The notes beneath the pieces were generated by a model. That model saw only the letters and a program-made list of their open reading frames with translations. It was not told where the DNA came from and did not search any database. This document shows, piece by piece, positions 43,392-51,711 of a DNA stretch of 64,000 nt; the stretch's first letter is position 1, and every line of letters starts with the position of its first letter. The translations under genes and the position numbers were made by a program. Origin of the DNA: Actinosynnema pretiosum (GTDB taxonomy: Bacteria > Actinomycetota > Actinomycetes > Mycobacteriales > Pseudonocardiaceae); NCBI RefSeq assembly GCF_024171695.1, contig NZ_JAMTCF010000010.1:124001-188000 (forward strand), written 5' to 3'.

Positions 43392-44296
43392 AGCTGGAGC
43401 GGATCGACCCGTCGTTGCGGGACGGGGTGCGGCGGGCGCCTCGGGTTGACCTCAGCAGAGCGCTGGTGCGCAAGGCTTCCAGGGTCGTCGTGGGGTTGAT
43501 GCCAGGGGCTCGGGTGCCGGGGGTGCGGGTCTCGGAGGTGCGTGAAGGTGGGGCCCGGTACCGGCTCTACCTGCCCGAGGAGCGCAGCGGGGCCGGGTTG
43601 GTGTGGGTGCACGGCGGGGGGATGGTCGGGGGTGGGCCCAAGCAGACCGACCGGTTGTGCGCCGAGACCGCTCGTGAGCTCGGGGTGGTGATCGCCTCCG
43701 CGCGCTACCGGTTCGCGCCCGAGCACCCGTTCCCCGCCGCGTTGGACGACTGCCGCGCGGTGTGGGAGCGGGTGCTCGCCAACGCCGGCGGGTGGGGCGT
43801 CTCGGTGGAGCGGGTCGTCGTGGGCGGGCAGAGCGCGGGTGGCGGGTTGGCCGCCGGGCTGGCGCAGCGGCTGCACGACGAGGGCGGGGCGCGGCCTGCC
43901 GGGCAGTGGTTGGTCTACCCGATGCTGGACGACCGGACCGCCGCGCGCGCCGAGCTGGACGCGGTGGGGCACTTCGTGTGGGACAACCGGGCCAACCGGT
44001 TCGGGTGGGGCGCGGTGCTGGGTGCCCGGCCTGGGGCGGGTGCGGCGCCGGAGTACGCGGTTCCGGCCCGGCGCGGCGACCTGACCGGGTTGCCGCCCGC
44101 GTGGATCGGGGTCGGGGACGTGGACCTGTTCCACGACGAGGACGTCGAGTACGCGCGGCGGCTGCGCGCGGCGGGGGTGGACGTGACGCTGGACGTGGTG
44201 CCGGGCGCGCCGCACGGGTTCGACGGGATCGTCCCGGACTCACCGGTGACCCGCGACTTCCTCGCCCGCGCGCGGAGCTGGTTGGGCGAGCGGTAG
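43388..44296 (+). CDS. Hormone-sensitive-lipase-type esterase
   Basis: A 302-residue alpha/beta hydrolase of the HSL family: oxyanion motif VHGGG (75-78), RYRFAPEHPFPAALDDC, nucleophile GGQSAGGG with Ser149, Asp in VGDVDLFHDED and His in APHGFDG. Members hydrolyse short acyl esters. GTG start with GAGGGAG inside the right repeat copy. Confidence 0.9.
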   Translation: MELERIDPSLRDGVRRAPRVDLSRALVRKASRVVVGLMPGARVPGVRVSEVREGGARYRLYLPEERSGAGLVWVHGGGMVGGGPKQTDRLCAETARELGVVIASARYRFAPEHPFPAALDDCRAVWERVLANAGGWGVSVERVVVGGQSAGGGLAAGLAQRLHDEGGARPAGQWLVYPMLDDRTAARAELDAVGHFVWDNRANRFGWGAVLGARPGAGAAPEYAVPARRGDLTGLPPAWIGVGDVDLFHDEDVEYARRLRAAGVDVTLDVVPGAPHGFDGIVPDSPVTRDFLARARSWLGER

Positions 44297-44363
44297 ACGA
44301 AGCCGGTCAGAACCAGAGCCTTTGGAATGTCCAGACAAACTTTTATTTTAAAACTATTGACAG

Positions 44364-44392
44364 TTGACCCTTTCGCGCTTTTCTCATAAAAT
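44364..44392 (+). promoter_or_regulatory. Sigma-70-type promoter of the AT-rich island
   Basis: TTGACC (44364-44369) and TAAAAT (44387-44392) are 17 nt apart, followed by a 36-nt leader to GTG 44429. An alternative TTGACA lies at 44357. Near-consensus boxes like these are rare in this window. Confidence 0.75.
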
Positions 44393-44428
44393 CTCCCCGT
44401 TTCGCAAAAAGTTCACACGGGGGAATGG

Positions 44429-45226
44429 GTGACAGTTTTAAACCTGCTCACGGAAGAGCCGCCTCCGAACTACCCGGCCGCGGCCAGCTTGTTCTCGCAA
44501 CTCGCAGGCGTCCTAGCGGGATTCGCCTTCACGGGGTTAATAACACTGGTTTCAACCCAGCTCACCAGCAAGCGCCCCACCGGGAAAGTGCTGGAAAGCG
44601 GAGTTCCGCTACTGGCAGCGTTCGTGACACTGGTTCTGTGCAGCCTCAACTACGCTTTTGTGGCAGCCGAGACGCCGGGGCGCCCCAGAATAGCGACACT
44701 CCAGACATCAGCAGGGCTAGGGCTGTGCGTCGCGAGCGTGATGCTTCTGTACTCCATGCTCATACTGATACGCGGCCTGGAGCACGACTCACCCAAGAGT
44801 CGCGAGATCAGCCACACCCTAGGCAACACCATACGTTTTGTCATCGTTGTCATATTCCCCCCTCTTACCGTGTTATTGATGTGGAGCGGAGCACACGACC
44901 ACGTACTGCAAAAGTACGGACCAGACACAGGATTTAGAGGGTTGGATTGGGCCGTTTTAGCGGCTGCGACGCAGACTACCGCCACAGCGATAATTTTTTC
45001 CCGAAAGTTCTTCAAGTGGAAACAGCACCACCCGGATCTCACCAGGAGAGTGTCCACCCTCTCCATAGTCCTTGCTACGATTTCGATTCTGGTGACAAAC
45101 TTCACCGGAAATGTAGTGCGCGGGGAGATGACGGTGTCCGATTTGGTGCTACTGGGAGCAGTCCTGCTGACCGATGGGTTCGTCCTCGTGGTTGCCTATT
45201 CGGCAAGTCGTTTCACGATGCGGTGA
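44429..45226 (+). CDS. Seven-helix membrane protein in an AT-rich island
   Basis: A 265-residue protein with about seven hydrophobic helices (about 18-40, 60-80, 92-115, 132-152, 170-190, 205-222, 233-255). No family is recognised. Its codon use is strikingly unlike the neighbours: many A/T third positions and TTA codons, with base composition near 50 percent G+C from 44300 to 45230. This marks recent horizontal acquisition. GTG start with GGGGGAA ahead and its own near-consensus promoter. The final segment SDLVLLGAVLLTDGFVLVVA suggests an integral membrane channel or immunity-type protein; function unknown. Confidence 0.8.
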   Translation: MTVLNLLTEEPPPNYPAAASLFSQLAGVLAGFAFTGLITLVSTQLTSKRPTGKVLESGVPLLAAFVTLVLCSLNYAFVAAETPGRPRIATLQTSAGLGLCVASVMLLYSMLILIRGLEHDSPKSREISHTLGNTIRFVIVVIFPPLTVLLMWSGAHDHVLQKYGPDTGFRGLDWAVLAAATQTTATAIIFSRKFFKWKQHHPDLTRRVSTLSIVLATISILVTNFTGNVVRGEMTVSDLVLLGAVLLTDGFVLVVAYSASRFTMR

Positions 45227-45303
45227 ACCACGAGGGTCAATCTCGAGCTGTCTTGCCCCAAATCCATGGGCTCGGTGCGCCGCCCGGCAGCTGACAACGC
45301 CGG

Positions 45304-46512
45304 TCAGAACCAGTGGACGCAGTGCGGGGCGCGGGCGACGCGGAAGAGCGCGTCGGCCCGCGCCGCCGCCTCCGGGTGGTGGGCTCGGACGTGACCTGCC
45401 CGGACCAAGGTGCTCGGGGCCACGCCGCCCAGGTAGAGCGAGCCCAGGTCGCGCACGTCCAGGGACAGGTCCGGGGTCCGGGTGGTGGGCGTGCAGCCGG
45501 CCCGGCCGTCGCGGACGGTCAGCAGGTGGCGCCCGCGCTCGGCCAGGAACGGGTCGGTCACGTCCAGCACCAGGTCGCCGTCCGCCGACCAGCCGCGCGC
45601 GGCGAGCGCGGCGGGGACGTCGAGCAGCCGCACCCACAGCCAGTCGGTCACCTCGCTCTCCTGCCCGGCGCGGACGTCCTCCAGCTGCCAGGGCAGCGGG
45701 TGCTCCGGCGGGAAGTGCTTGAACACGACCTCGTCCACCAGGTCGTGGCCCAGCGCGAACGCGGTCAGCCCGGCGGACGCCGCCGCGTTCTCGGCGACCA
45801 GCTCGTCCACGACCAGGGCGTCGTTCTCCAGCAGGTAGCTGGCGTAACCGTCGGGCGCGCCCGACGCGTCGTGGTGGACGGCGACGTGGCGGGGCGCGCG
45901 GGACACCGGCGGACGCCCCGCGCCCCCGGCCCACCAGCGGGGCGGGCGGGACAGCGCGCCGGGCTGGGTGCGCCGGTAGCGGTCGTACACCCGCTCCAGG
46001 ACCTCGGTGGCGTCGGCGCGCGGGAGCAGGCGCACCGAACCGGTCGGGACGGCCGCACCTGCGCGGGGCGCGGCGAGCGCAGCCCGCGCGCGCTGCACGG
46101 TGAACCGCCGGGAGCGGGTCGCGGGGCCGTAGCCGAACCGGCCGTAGATCGTGGCCTCGGACGCCAGCAGCACGGCCATCGACTCGCCGCGCTCCCGGAC
46201 CCCGGTGAGCTGGTGGCGCATCAGGGCCGAGCCCACGCCCTGGCGGCGGTGCGTGGGCAGGACGCCGACGCAGGTCACCCCGGCGACCGGGGTGGTGGCG
46301 CCGCCGGGCAGGGTCAGCTCGAACGAGTAGGACGCTGCGGTTCCCGCAGGCCTGCCGTCCGGCGCGGTGGCGAGCACGCCCCGGTCCAGCTCCAGCGCCG
46401 ACCACCACAGGCCGCCGTCCCCCGTCGGGGTCTCCCGGAAGCGGCCGAAGGCGGTGTGCACGGTGTCGACGAAGACGTCGAGGTCGGCCTCGGTCGTGGC
46501 GCGGGTCTGCAT
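45304..46512 (-). CDS. Eis-like GNAT acetyltransferase
   Basis: A 402-residue protein with the three-part Eis architecture: N-terminal GNAT (motif A GVTCVGVLPTHRRQGVGSAL, then RHQL), a second GNAT-like domain and a sterol-carrier-like C-terminal domain (DVTDPFLAERGRHLLTV, DLSLDVRDLGSLYLGG). It ends in a Phe whose carboxylate acts as general base in mycobacterial Eis, which is also 402 residues long. Eis acetylates aminoglycosides and peptides at several amines. ATG 46512 with GGAGGG ahead; an in-frame extension to 46677 is not needed. Confidence 0.9.
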   Translation of the reverse strand: MQTRATTEADLDVFVDTVHTAFGRFRETPTGDGGLWWSALELDRGVLATAPDGRPAGTAASYSFELTLPGGATTPVAGVTCVGVLPTHRRQGVGSALMRHQLTGVRERGESMAVLLASEATIYGRFGYGPATRSRRFTVQRARAALAAPRAGAAVPTGSVRLLPRADATEVLERVYDRYRRTQPGALSRPPRWWAGGAGRPPVSRAPRHVAVHHDASGAPDGYASYLLENDALVVDELVAENAAASAGLTAFALGHDLVDEVVFKHFPPEHPLPWQLEDVRAGQESEVTDWLWVRLLDVPAALAARGWSADGDLVLDVTDPFLAERGRHLLTVRDGRAGCTPTTRTPDLSLDVRDLGSLYLGGVAPSTLVRAGHVRAHHPEAAARADALFRVARAPHCVHWF

Positions 46513-46925
46513 GGCTGGAGCTGCCCTCCGGGGTGACGTGCGCGATCGCGGCACAGTGCACCCCCGGAGCCGGTGGCGGGGCAAGCGATTTGCGGCGGTG
46601 GCGGTGGCTGCGGGGGCCGGGGCGTGGGACGGGAGGGCGGGCACGGCGACGCCGTCCACGTCGACCGGTTCGGCCACGAGCCCGTCGACCCCGCCCCGGC
46701 CTGACGCCGTTCCTCCCGGTGGGTGGGACGAAGGCCGAAGCCCGCCCGCCGGGCCCCTCCGACCCGCGCGGGCCGTTCGGCGGTGCGGGACGGGGCGCGC
46801 GCGACAATCCCGCTAATAACAACCCCCTGAATTACCCGCGCGACCTGCGCGCCCCGTGCGGCACGCCGAAGCGCCGCTTCCACGCTCACTGCTCCGAACG
46901 TGTCGTCGACCACGTCGCCGAACCG
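46513..46925. other. Intergenic region, no gene supported
   Basis: About 410 nt between the Eis-like gene and the NTF2-like gene, both leftward. It must hold the Eis promoter. A small AT-richer patch at 46797-46838 (GACAATCCCGCTAATAAC) stands out and might be a regulatory site. No coding frame has homology that I recognise. Confidence 0.5.
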
Positions 46926-47309
46926 TCACGGGGAGGTCGCGGAATAGAAACGCCTGCACCCGGCCAACAGCCCGTCCGGGCCGATGGTGAAGATGTCCGC
47001 GAATTCGACCTCCGCCCGCGCGGTGGTGAGCCTGCCCACAGCCGCGACGCAGTCCCCCTCCGCGATCACCCGCAGCAGCAGGTGCCTGCCCGGCGTCCCG
47101 CCGACCGGCGCGAGCACCTGGAGCACCTCCGGCCGGTCCCCCTGGACGGCCATCGGCGGCGCTTCCACCTGCGGGTTCAGGTGCAGCAGCGACTCCAGCC
47201 CCTCCACGTCGCCCTCGTCCGCGTACAGGTACGAGAGCCGGACGTGGTCGACGCCCGCCGCCGTCACCACGTCGCTGTGCGGCTCGGGCCGCCGTTCGCC
47301 GAGGACCAT
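46926..47309 (-). CDS. NTF2/SnoaL-like small protein
   Basis: A 127-residue NTF2-fold protein: VRLSYLYADEGDVEGLESLL, VLQVLAPVGGTPGRHLLLRV, FADIFTIGPDGLLAGCRRFY. Proteins of this type often accompany natural-product clusters as cyclases, isomerases or binding proteins. ATG 47309 with AGGAGGGGG directly ahead. Two 11-bp boxes (47390-47411) lie 81 nt before its start, in the spacer shared with the SARP gene, so it is probably the first leftward target of that regulator. Confidence 0.82.
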   Translation of the reverse strand: MVLGERRPEPHSDVVTAAGVDHVRLSYLYADEGDVEGLESLLHLNPQVEAPPMAVQGDRPEVLQVLAPVGGTPGRHLLLRVIAEGDCVAAVGRLTTARAEVEFADIFTIGPDGLLAGCRRFYSATSP

Positions 47310-47389
47310 GCCCCCTCCTTTCGACCCCGCACGCGACGGCGCGTGCGGTGCGCGTGGAACTGATTTTCCGCATGACGGGCAACCCGCGC

Positions 47390-47411
47390 CTATCGCGCGA
47401 CTATCACGGCG
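47390..47411. promoter_or_regulatory. Two direct 11-bp boxes (SARP-type operator)
   Basis: CTATCGCGCGA (47390-47400) is followed immediately by CTATCACGGCG (47401-47411). Direct heptamer repeats at 11-bp spacing are the classic binding pattern of SARP regulators. The second box equals the one at 52404 exactly. Confidence 0.65.
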
Positions 47412-47513
47412 GCATCCCGGCGCTCCATAGTCTTTCCCAATGACCCGAGGAGGGCTCGGTTTAGGGCATCGGGCGGACATACACAATGCTTTCCCACCGG
47501 TACGTTCAGCCTG

Positions 47514-50426
47514 TTGTCCGACTCCGGGTCCCACGCCGGGCGGGTGAGCGGAGGTCTTGTGGACGAGGTGGTGGAGCGGGGCGCGCGCCTGGCGTTCCGG
47601 GTGCTGGGACCGATCGAGGTCACCGGCTCCGGGGGTCCGGTGCGCATCCCGCCGGGACGGCAGCAGGTCATCCTGGCCTGCCTGCTCGTCGAGGCGAACA
47701 AGGTGGTCAGCACGGACCACCTGGTGGACGCGCTGTGGGAGGTCAACCCGCCGGACACCGCGCGCACCCAGGTGCAGATCTGCGTGTCGCGGCTGCGCAA
47801 GACGCTGGCCGACGCGGGCGTGGAGGTGTCCATCGTGACCCGCCCGCCGGGGTACCAGCTGCGCCTGCCGGACGCCTCGCTGGACGTGCACGAGTTCACC
47901 AGGGGCGTCGCCGAGGGGCGCGCGGCGGCCAGGCGCGGCGAGCTGTCCGAGGCGTCCGAGCTGCTGCGGGCCTCGGTGGGGCTGTGGCGCGGGGAGTGCC
48001 TGAGCGGTCTGGCGAGCGCGCCGCTGCGCACCAGGGCGCTGCGGCTGGAGGAGGACCGGCTCAACGCGGTGGAGACCTGCCTGGGCATCGACCTGGAGCT
48101 GGGCCTGCACCACGAGCTGGTCGGCGAGATCGGCAGGCTGGTGCGCGAGCACCCGCTGCGGGAGCGGCCGAGGGCGCTGCTGATGCTGGCGCTGTACCGG
48201 TCGGGCCGCAAGGCCGAGGCGCTGGAGGTCTACCGCGAGGGCCGCGACCTGCTGGTGGAGGAGCTGGGCCTGGAGCCGGGCGAGGAGCTGCGGGAGCTGG
48301 AGCGGGCGATCCACGCGGGCGACGCCTCGCTGCTGCGCGGCCCCGAGCCCGCCGCGCGCGAGCGCAGGCCCGCCGAGCCCGCCGACGCCGCGCGCGCGGC
48401 GGTGCCCAGGCAGCTTCCCGCCGACACCGCCGACTTCATCGGCGGCGAGGAGCTGATCGCCGCCGCCGAGGAGGTGCTCACCGGCGGGACCGGGCGGCGC
48501 GCGGTCGGCGTGGTCGTGGTCATCGGCAGGCCGGGCGTCGGCAAGTCGACGCTGGCCGCGCACCTGGGGCACCGGGTGGCAGAGGAGCACTTCCCGGACG
48601 GGCAGCTGTACTGCGACCTGCGCGGCGGCTACGGCGACGCGGGCGGGTCCGCCGACGTGCTCGGCCGGTTCCTCCAGGCGCTCGGCATCCCCGGCGCGAT
48701 GATCCCGGTGGAGCACACCGCGCGCACCGAGATGTACCGGACGCTGCTGGCGGACCGGCGGGTGCTGGTGGTGCTGGACAACGCGGTCAGCGAGCGCCAG
48801 GTCTTGCCGCTGCTCCCCGGCGGCGGGCGGTGCGCGGTGGTGGTGACCAGCCGGGCGCGGCTGACCGGCCTGCCGGGGGCGCGGCAGCTGGAGCTGGACG
48901 TGCTGGACCGGGAGCAGTCGCTGGAGCTGCTCGGCCGGGTGGTGGGCGAGCGGCGGGTCGCGGGCGAGCCGGAGGCGGCCGAGGCGCTGGTGCGCACGGT
49001 CGGCGGGTTGCCGCTGGCGCTGCGGATCGTCGCGGCGCGGCTGGCGGCCAGGCCGCACTGGTCGCTGGCGTCGATGGTGCACCGGCTGGCCAGCGAGCGG
49101 CACCGCCTGGACGAGCTGGCGCACGGCGAGATGACGATCCGGGCGAGCCTGTCGCTGACCCACGACGGGCTGGACCAGCCGACGCGGCGGCTGTTCGGGC
49201 TGCTCAGCCTGGCCGAGGGCCCGTCGCTGCCCGGCTGGGTGGCGGGCGCGGCGCTGGACGACGGCAGGCCGTACGCGTCGGACCTGATCGAGCCGCTGGT
49301 GGACGTGCAGATGCTCGACGTGGTCTCGGTCGACGGCACCGGCGAGTTCCGCTACCGCTTCCACGACATCATCCGGCTGTTCGCCCGCGAGCAGCTGGCG
49401 TCGGTGGACGAGCGGGAGCAGCGGGAGGTGCAGGAGCGGGTGCTCGGCGGCTGGCTGTCGCTGGCCGAGCAGGCGCACCGGGGCGTGTTCGGCGGCGACT
49501 ACACCTCGCTGCACGGGACCGCGCCGCGCTGGCACCCGCACCCCGTGCACGCCGAGCGGCTGCTGGAGAACCCGCTGGAGTGGCTGGAGGGCGAGCTGCC
49601 GAACCTGCGGGCGGCAGTGGCGCAGGCCGCGCGGCTCGGGCTGGACGAGCTGTGCTGGGACCTGGCGGTGACCACGACGACGCTGTTCGAGGCGCGCGGG
49701 CACCTGGACGACTGGCGGCACACCCACGACGAGGCGCTGCGGGCCACCAGGGCCGCGGGCAACGCGCGCGGCACGGCGGCGCTGCTGGCCTCGCTCGGCA
49801 CCCTGCACATCAACCGGGGGCGGGCCGAGGAGTCCGAGGCGGTGCTGGTGGAGGCGCTGACCGCGTTCACCGACCTGGGCGACGTGCGCGGGCAGGCGCT
49901 GTGCAGGCGCGACCTGGGGCTGCTGACCAGGCAGGCCGGGGACGACGTGGGCGCGCTGGCGCTGTACGGGCTGGCGCTGGCCGGGTTCGAGGAGGTCGGC
50001 GACGTGGTCGGCCGGGCGATCGTGCTGACCCAGCGGGCGCACGTGCTGATGCGCACCGGGCGGGACGACGAGGCGCTGTCGCAGCTCGCGGAGGCGATGG
50101 CCACCTGCCGGGAGGTCGGCTACACCGGCGGGGTGGCGACCACGATGCGCCGCATCGGGCAGGTCCAGCTGCACCGGGGTGAGCACGAGCTGGCGGAGCG
50201 GACGCTGACCGAGGTGCTGGAGATGGTGCGGGCCAGCCGGGACGTGATCGGCGAGGGGCACCTGCTGCACAACCTGGGCGAGGTGAACGCGGCGGCCGGG
50301 CGGGTCGAGGCGGCTCGTGAGTGCTTCGAGCGGTCGCTGGCGGTGCGCGAGCGGATGATGGACCACGGCGGGGTGGCGGTGGTGCGGCGGGAGCTGGCAC
50401 TGCTGGAGGGGAAGGTCCCCGCGTAG
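47514..50426 (+). CDS. SARP/AfsR-family pathway regulator
   Basis: A 970-residue regulator: winged helix (RVLGPIEVTGSGGPVRIPPG, VVSTDHLVDALWEVNPPDTA, VQICVSRLRKTLADAG; about residues 27-115), BTAD (about 120-265), NB-ARC ATPase with P-loop VVIGRPGVGKST near residue 340 and Walker B RVLVVLDNAVS, and about six C-terminal TPRs (700-965). It would activate the peptide cluster by binding direct repeats and recruiting RNA polymerase. Start is uncertain: TTG 47514 has TACGTT 7 nt upstream (leaderless), while GTG 47559 has GGAGG very close. Convergent with the repeat-protein gene and divergent from the NTF2-like gene. Confidence 0.92.
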   Translation: MSDSGSHAGRVSGGLVDEVVERGARLAFRVLGPIEVTGSGGPVRIPPGRQQVILACLLVEANKVVSTDHLVDALWEVNPPDTARTQVQICVSRLRKTLADAGVEVSIVTRPPGYQLRLPDASLDVHEFTRGVAEGRAAARRGELSEASELLRASVGLWRGECLSGLASAPLRTRALRLEEDRLNAVETCLGIDLELGLHHELVGEIGRLVREHPLRERPRALLMLALYRSGRKAEALEVYREGRDLLVEELGLEPGEELRELERAIHAGDASLLRGPEPAARERRPAEPADAARAAVPRQLPADTADFIGGEELIAAAEEVLTGGTGRRAVGVVVVIGRPGVGKSTLAAHLGHRVAEEHFPDGQLYCDLRGGYGDAGGSADVLGRFLQALGIPGAMIPVEHTARTEMYRTLLADRRVLVVLDNAVSERQVLPLLPGGGRCAVVVTSRARLTGLPGARQLELDVLDREQSLELLGRVVGERRVAGEPEAAEALVRTVGGLPLALRIVAARLAARPHWSLASMVHRLASERHRLDELAHGEMTIRASLSLTHDGLDQPTRRLFGLLSLAEGPSLPGWVAGAALDDGRPYASDLIEPLVDVQMLDVVSVDGTGEFRYRFHDIIRLFAREQLASVDEREQREVQERVLGGWLSLAEQAHRGVFGGDYTSLHGTAPRWHPHPVHAERLLENPLEWLEGELPNLRAAVAQAARLGLDELCWDLAVTTTTLFEARGHLDDWRHTHDEALRATRAAGNARGTAALLASLGTLHINRGRAEESEAVLVEALTAFTDLGDVRGQALCRRDLGLLTRQAGDDVGALALYGLALAGFEEVGDVVGRAIVLTQRAHVLMRTGRDDEALSQLAEAMATCREVGYTGGVATTMRRIGQVQLHRGEHELAERTLTEVLEMVRASRDVIGEGHLLHNLGEVNAAAGRVEAARECFERSLAVRERMMDHGGVAVVRRELALLEGKVPA

Positions 50427-50430
50427 CGCA

Positions 50431-50452
50431 GGGGGTCGGCGCTGACCCCCTC
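50431..50452. terminator. Hairpin between SARP and repeat-protein genes
   Basis: AGGGGGTC pairs with GACCCCCT around GGCGCT, 5 nt after the SARP stop and 33 nt from the convergent gene end. Confidence 0.72.
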
Positions 50453-50484
50453 GGCTCGCTCGGGACCGGCGGGGTGGGTGCTGG

Positions 50485-50979
50485 TCAGTCCCACGGGTTG
50501 GTGTCGTCGGCGGGGGTGGCGTCCCAGGGGTTCGTGTCACCGGTGGGGGCGCTGTCCCAGGGGTTGGTGCCGCCCGCCGGGGTGGCGTCCCACGGGTTCG
50601 TGCCGCCGTCGACGGCGGTGGCCCCGGTCGGGGCGCCGTCCCAGGGGTTGGTGCCGTCCGCCGGGATCGCGTCCCAGGGGTTGGTGTCACCGGCGGGCGC
50701 GCTGTCCCACGGGTTCGTGCCGCCCGCCGGGGTGGCGTCCCACGGGTTCGTGCCGCCGTCGACGACCGAGGCCCTGGCGGGCGCGCTGTCCCAGGGGTTC
50801 GTGCCGCCGGTCGGGGTGGCGTCCCAGGGGTTCGTGCCGCCGTCCACGGCGGTGGTCCCGGCCGGCGCGCTGTCCCACGGGTTCGTGCCCTCGGCGAGGG
50901 CGTCCTGGGCGCCGAGCAGGGTCGCGGCGGTGATGGTGGCGGCGAGGGCGGCGGTCTTGGCGATCGCGGTGATGTTCAT
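50485..50979 (-). CDS. Secreted TNPWD-repeat protein, novel
   Basis: A 164-residue protein. A clean signal peptide (about 1-29, MNITAIAKTAALAATITAAT then LLGAQDALA) is followed by nothing but repeats: TNPWD occurs 11 times. Spacers give units of 11 residues (GTNPWDATPAG, GTNPWDSAPAG, DTNPWDAIPAD) or 17 residues when a TTAVDG, ASVVDG or ATAVDG segment is inserted. The chain ends right after the eleventh TNPWD. No Cys, no known domain. Every unit carries one Trp and one Asp after Pro, giving a highly acidic, Trp-decorated rod. Possible roles: secreted structural or ligand-binding protein, or a multi-core precursor peptide; no modification enzyme is adjacent except the cluster P450. GGGAGA precedes ATG 50979; SARP-type boxes lie 71 nt upstream. 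Confidence 0.85.
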   Translation of the reverse strand: MNITAIAKTAALAATITAATLLGAQDALAEGTNPWDSAPAGTTAVDGGTNPWDATPTGGTNPWDSAPARASVVDGGTNPWDATPAGGTNPWDSAPAGDTNPWDAIPADGTNPWDGAPTGATAVDGGTNPWDATPAGGTNPWDSAPTGDTNPWDATPADDTNPWD

Positions 50980-51031
50980 TTCTTCTCTCCCGTTCCAGTT
51001 TATTCTCTCTGGTGTTGGGGAAAAGGTATGA

Positions 51032-51046
51032 CGGGATTTAATCCCG
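51032..51046. promoter_or_regulatory. Palindrome in the repeat-protein promoter
   Basis: CGGGATT and AATCCCG flank a central T. It sits between the CTATCAC boxes and a possible leftward -10 (TACCTT, 51028 to 51023), so it may bind a second regulator. Confidence 0.45.
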
Positions 51047-51049
51047 CCC

Positions 51050-51111
51050 CTATCACGCCATTTATCCTCCGCCTATCACGGGTTGCCCCGAGCCGTGATA
51101 GCGCTATTCAC
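51050..51111. promoter_or_regulatory. Array of CTATCAC boxes upstream of the repeat protein
   Basis: TATC elements occur at 51051 (CTATCACGCCA), 51063 (TTATCCTCCGC) and 51074 (CTATCACGGGT), spaced 12 and 11 nt. An inverted copy CCGTGATAG lies at 51093-51101 and a related CTATTCAC at 51104-51111. The direct set is oriented as at 47390 and 52404 and lies 71 nt before the TNPWD gene. The inverted copies lie next to the LuxR gene end, where no rightward gene exists. Confidence 0.65.
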
Positions 51112-51126
51112 AGCTCGCTGACCTGG

Positions 51127-51711
51127 TCATACCAATCCAAGTCGCACCGCGTGGGCCACCGCGTGCGCCCGATTGCGCGCACGCAGCCGAGCGGTCAGCT
51201 CGTAGATGACGTTCTTGACCGTGTGCTCCGAGCAGGCCAGTGCTGCGGCTATCGCGGAATTGCCCAGGCCATCGGCCATGAGCTGGAGCACGGCGGTCTG
51301 CTTCGCGGTGAGCGCCTCGACCTGGACGACGCCCTCGCCGGAGCGCCCGAGCAGCCGCACCAGCGCTTGGTAGGGGACGACGCCGTCGCCGTGCAGCGCC
51401 GAGTGCACCCCGGCGACCAGCCGGGACAGCGGCGAGGCCACCGGGCACAGCACGGCGCTGGCGCCCATGCGCACCGCGCGCAGCACGCCGGACGGGTCGA
51501 ACGAGTCCGCGAGCACGAGCAACCGGTCGACGCCGGGCCGGAACTGCGCGGGGCAGGCGTCCAGCGCCTCGTCCACCGACTTCGCCGCCAGCACCACGAC
51601 CACGTCCGGTCCGATCGCGTCGACCAGCACCATGCCCGCCTCGCGCAAACGCCCTGCGACGTCCCGCGCCACCGGACCGACCGCCGTCACGTGCACCCGC
51701 ACCCCGCTCAC
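51127..51711 (-). CDS. LuxR-type regulator with degenerate receiver
   Basis: A 194-residue protein. C-terminal LuxR/NarL helix-turn-helix: LTAKQTAVLQLMADGLGNSA, IAAALACSEHTVKNVIYELT. The N-terminal 110 residues have receiver-like alternation (VRVHVTAVGPVARDVAGRL, PDVVVVLAAKSVDEALDACP) but lack a recognisable phosphoacceptor Asp at the end of strand 3 (VVVVLAA), so it is probably phosphorylation-independent, perhaps binding a small ligand. GTG 51711 overlaps the upstream LuxR stop by 4 nt. Second gene of a two-LuxR operon. Confidence 0.87.
   Translation of the reverse strand: MSGVRVHVTAVGPVARDVAGRLREAGMVLVDAIGPDVVVVLAAKSVDEALDACPAQFRPGVDRLLVLADSFDPSGVLRAVRMGASAVLCPVASPLSRLVAGVHSALHGDGVVPYQALVRLLGRSGEGVVQVEALTAKQTAVLQLMADGLGNSAIAAALACSEHTVKNVIYELTARLRARNRAHAVAHAVRLGLV

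Noticed and set aside
46513-46677. N-terminal extension of the Eis-like gene
   Set aside because: The extension lacks homology, and ATG 46512 has a ribosome site and gives the typical Eis length.
50485-50979. 33-nt periodic DNA repeats taken as a CRISPR array
   Set aside because: The repeats are codon-phased, imperfect and continuous with no unique spacers, and they encode a secreted protein.
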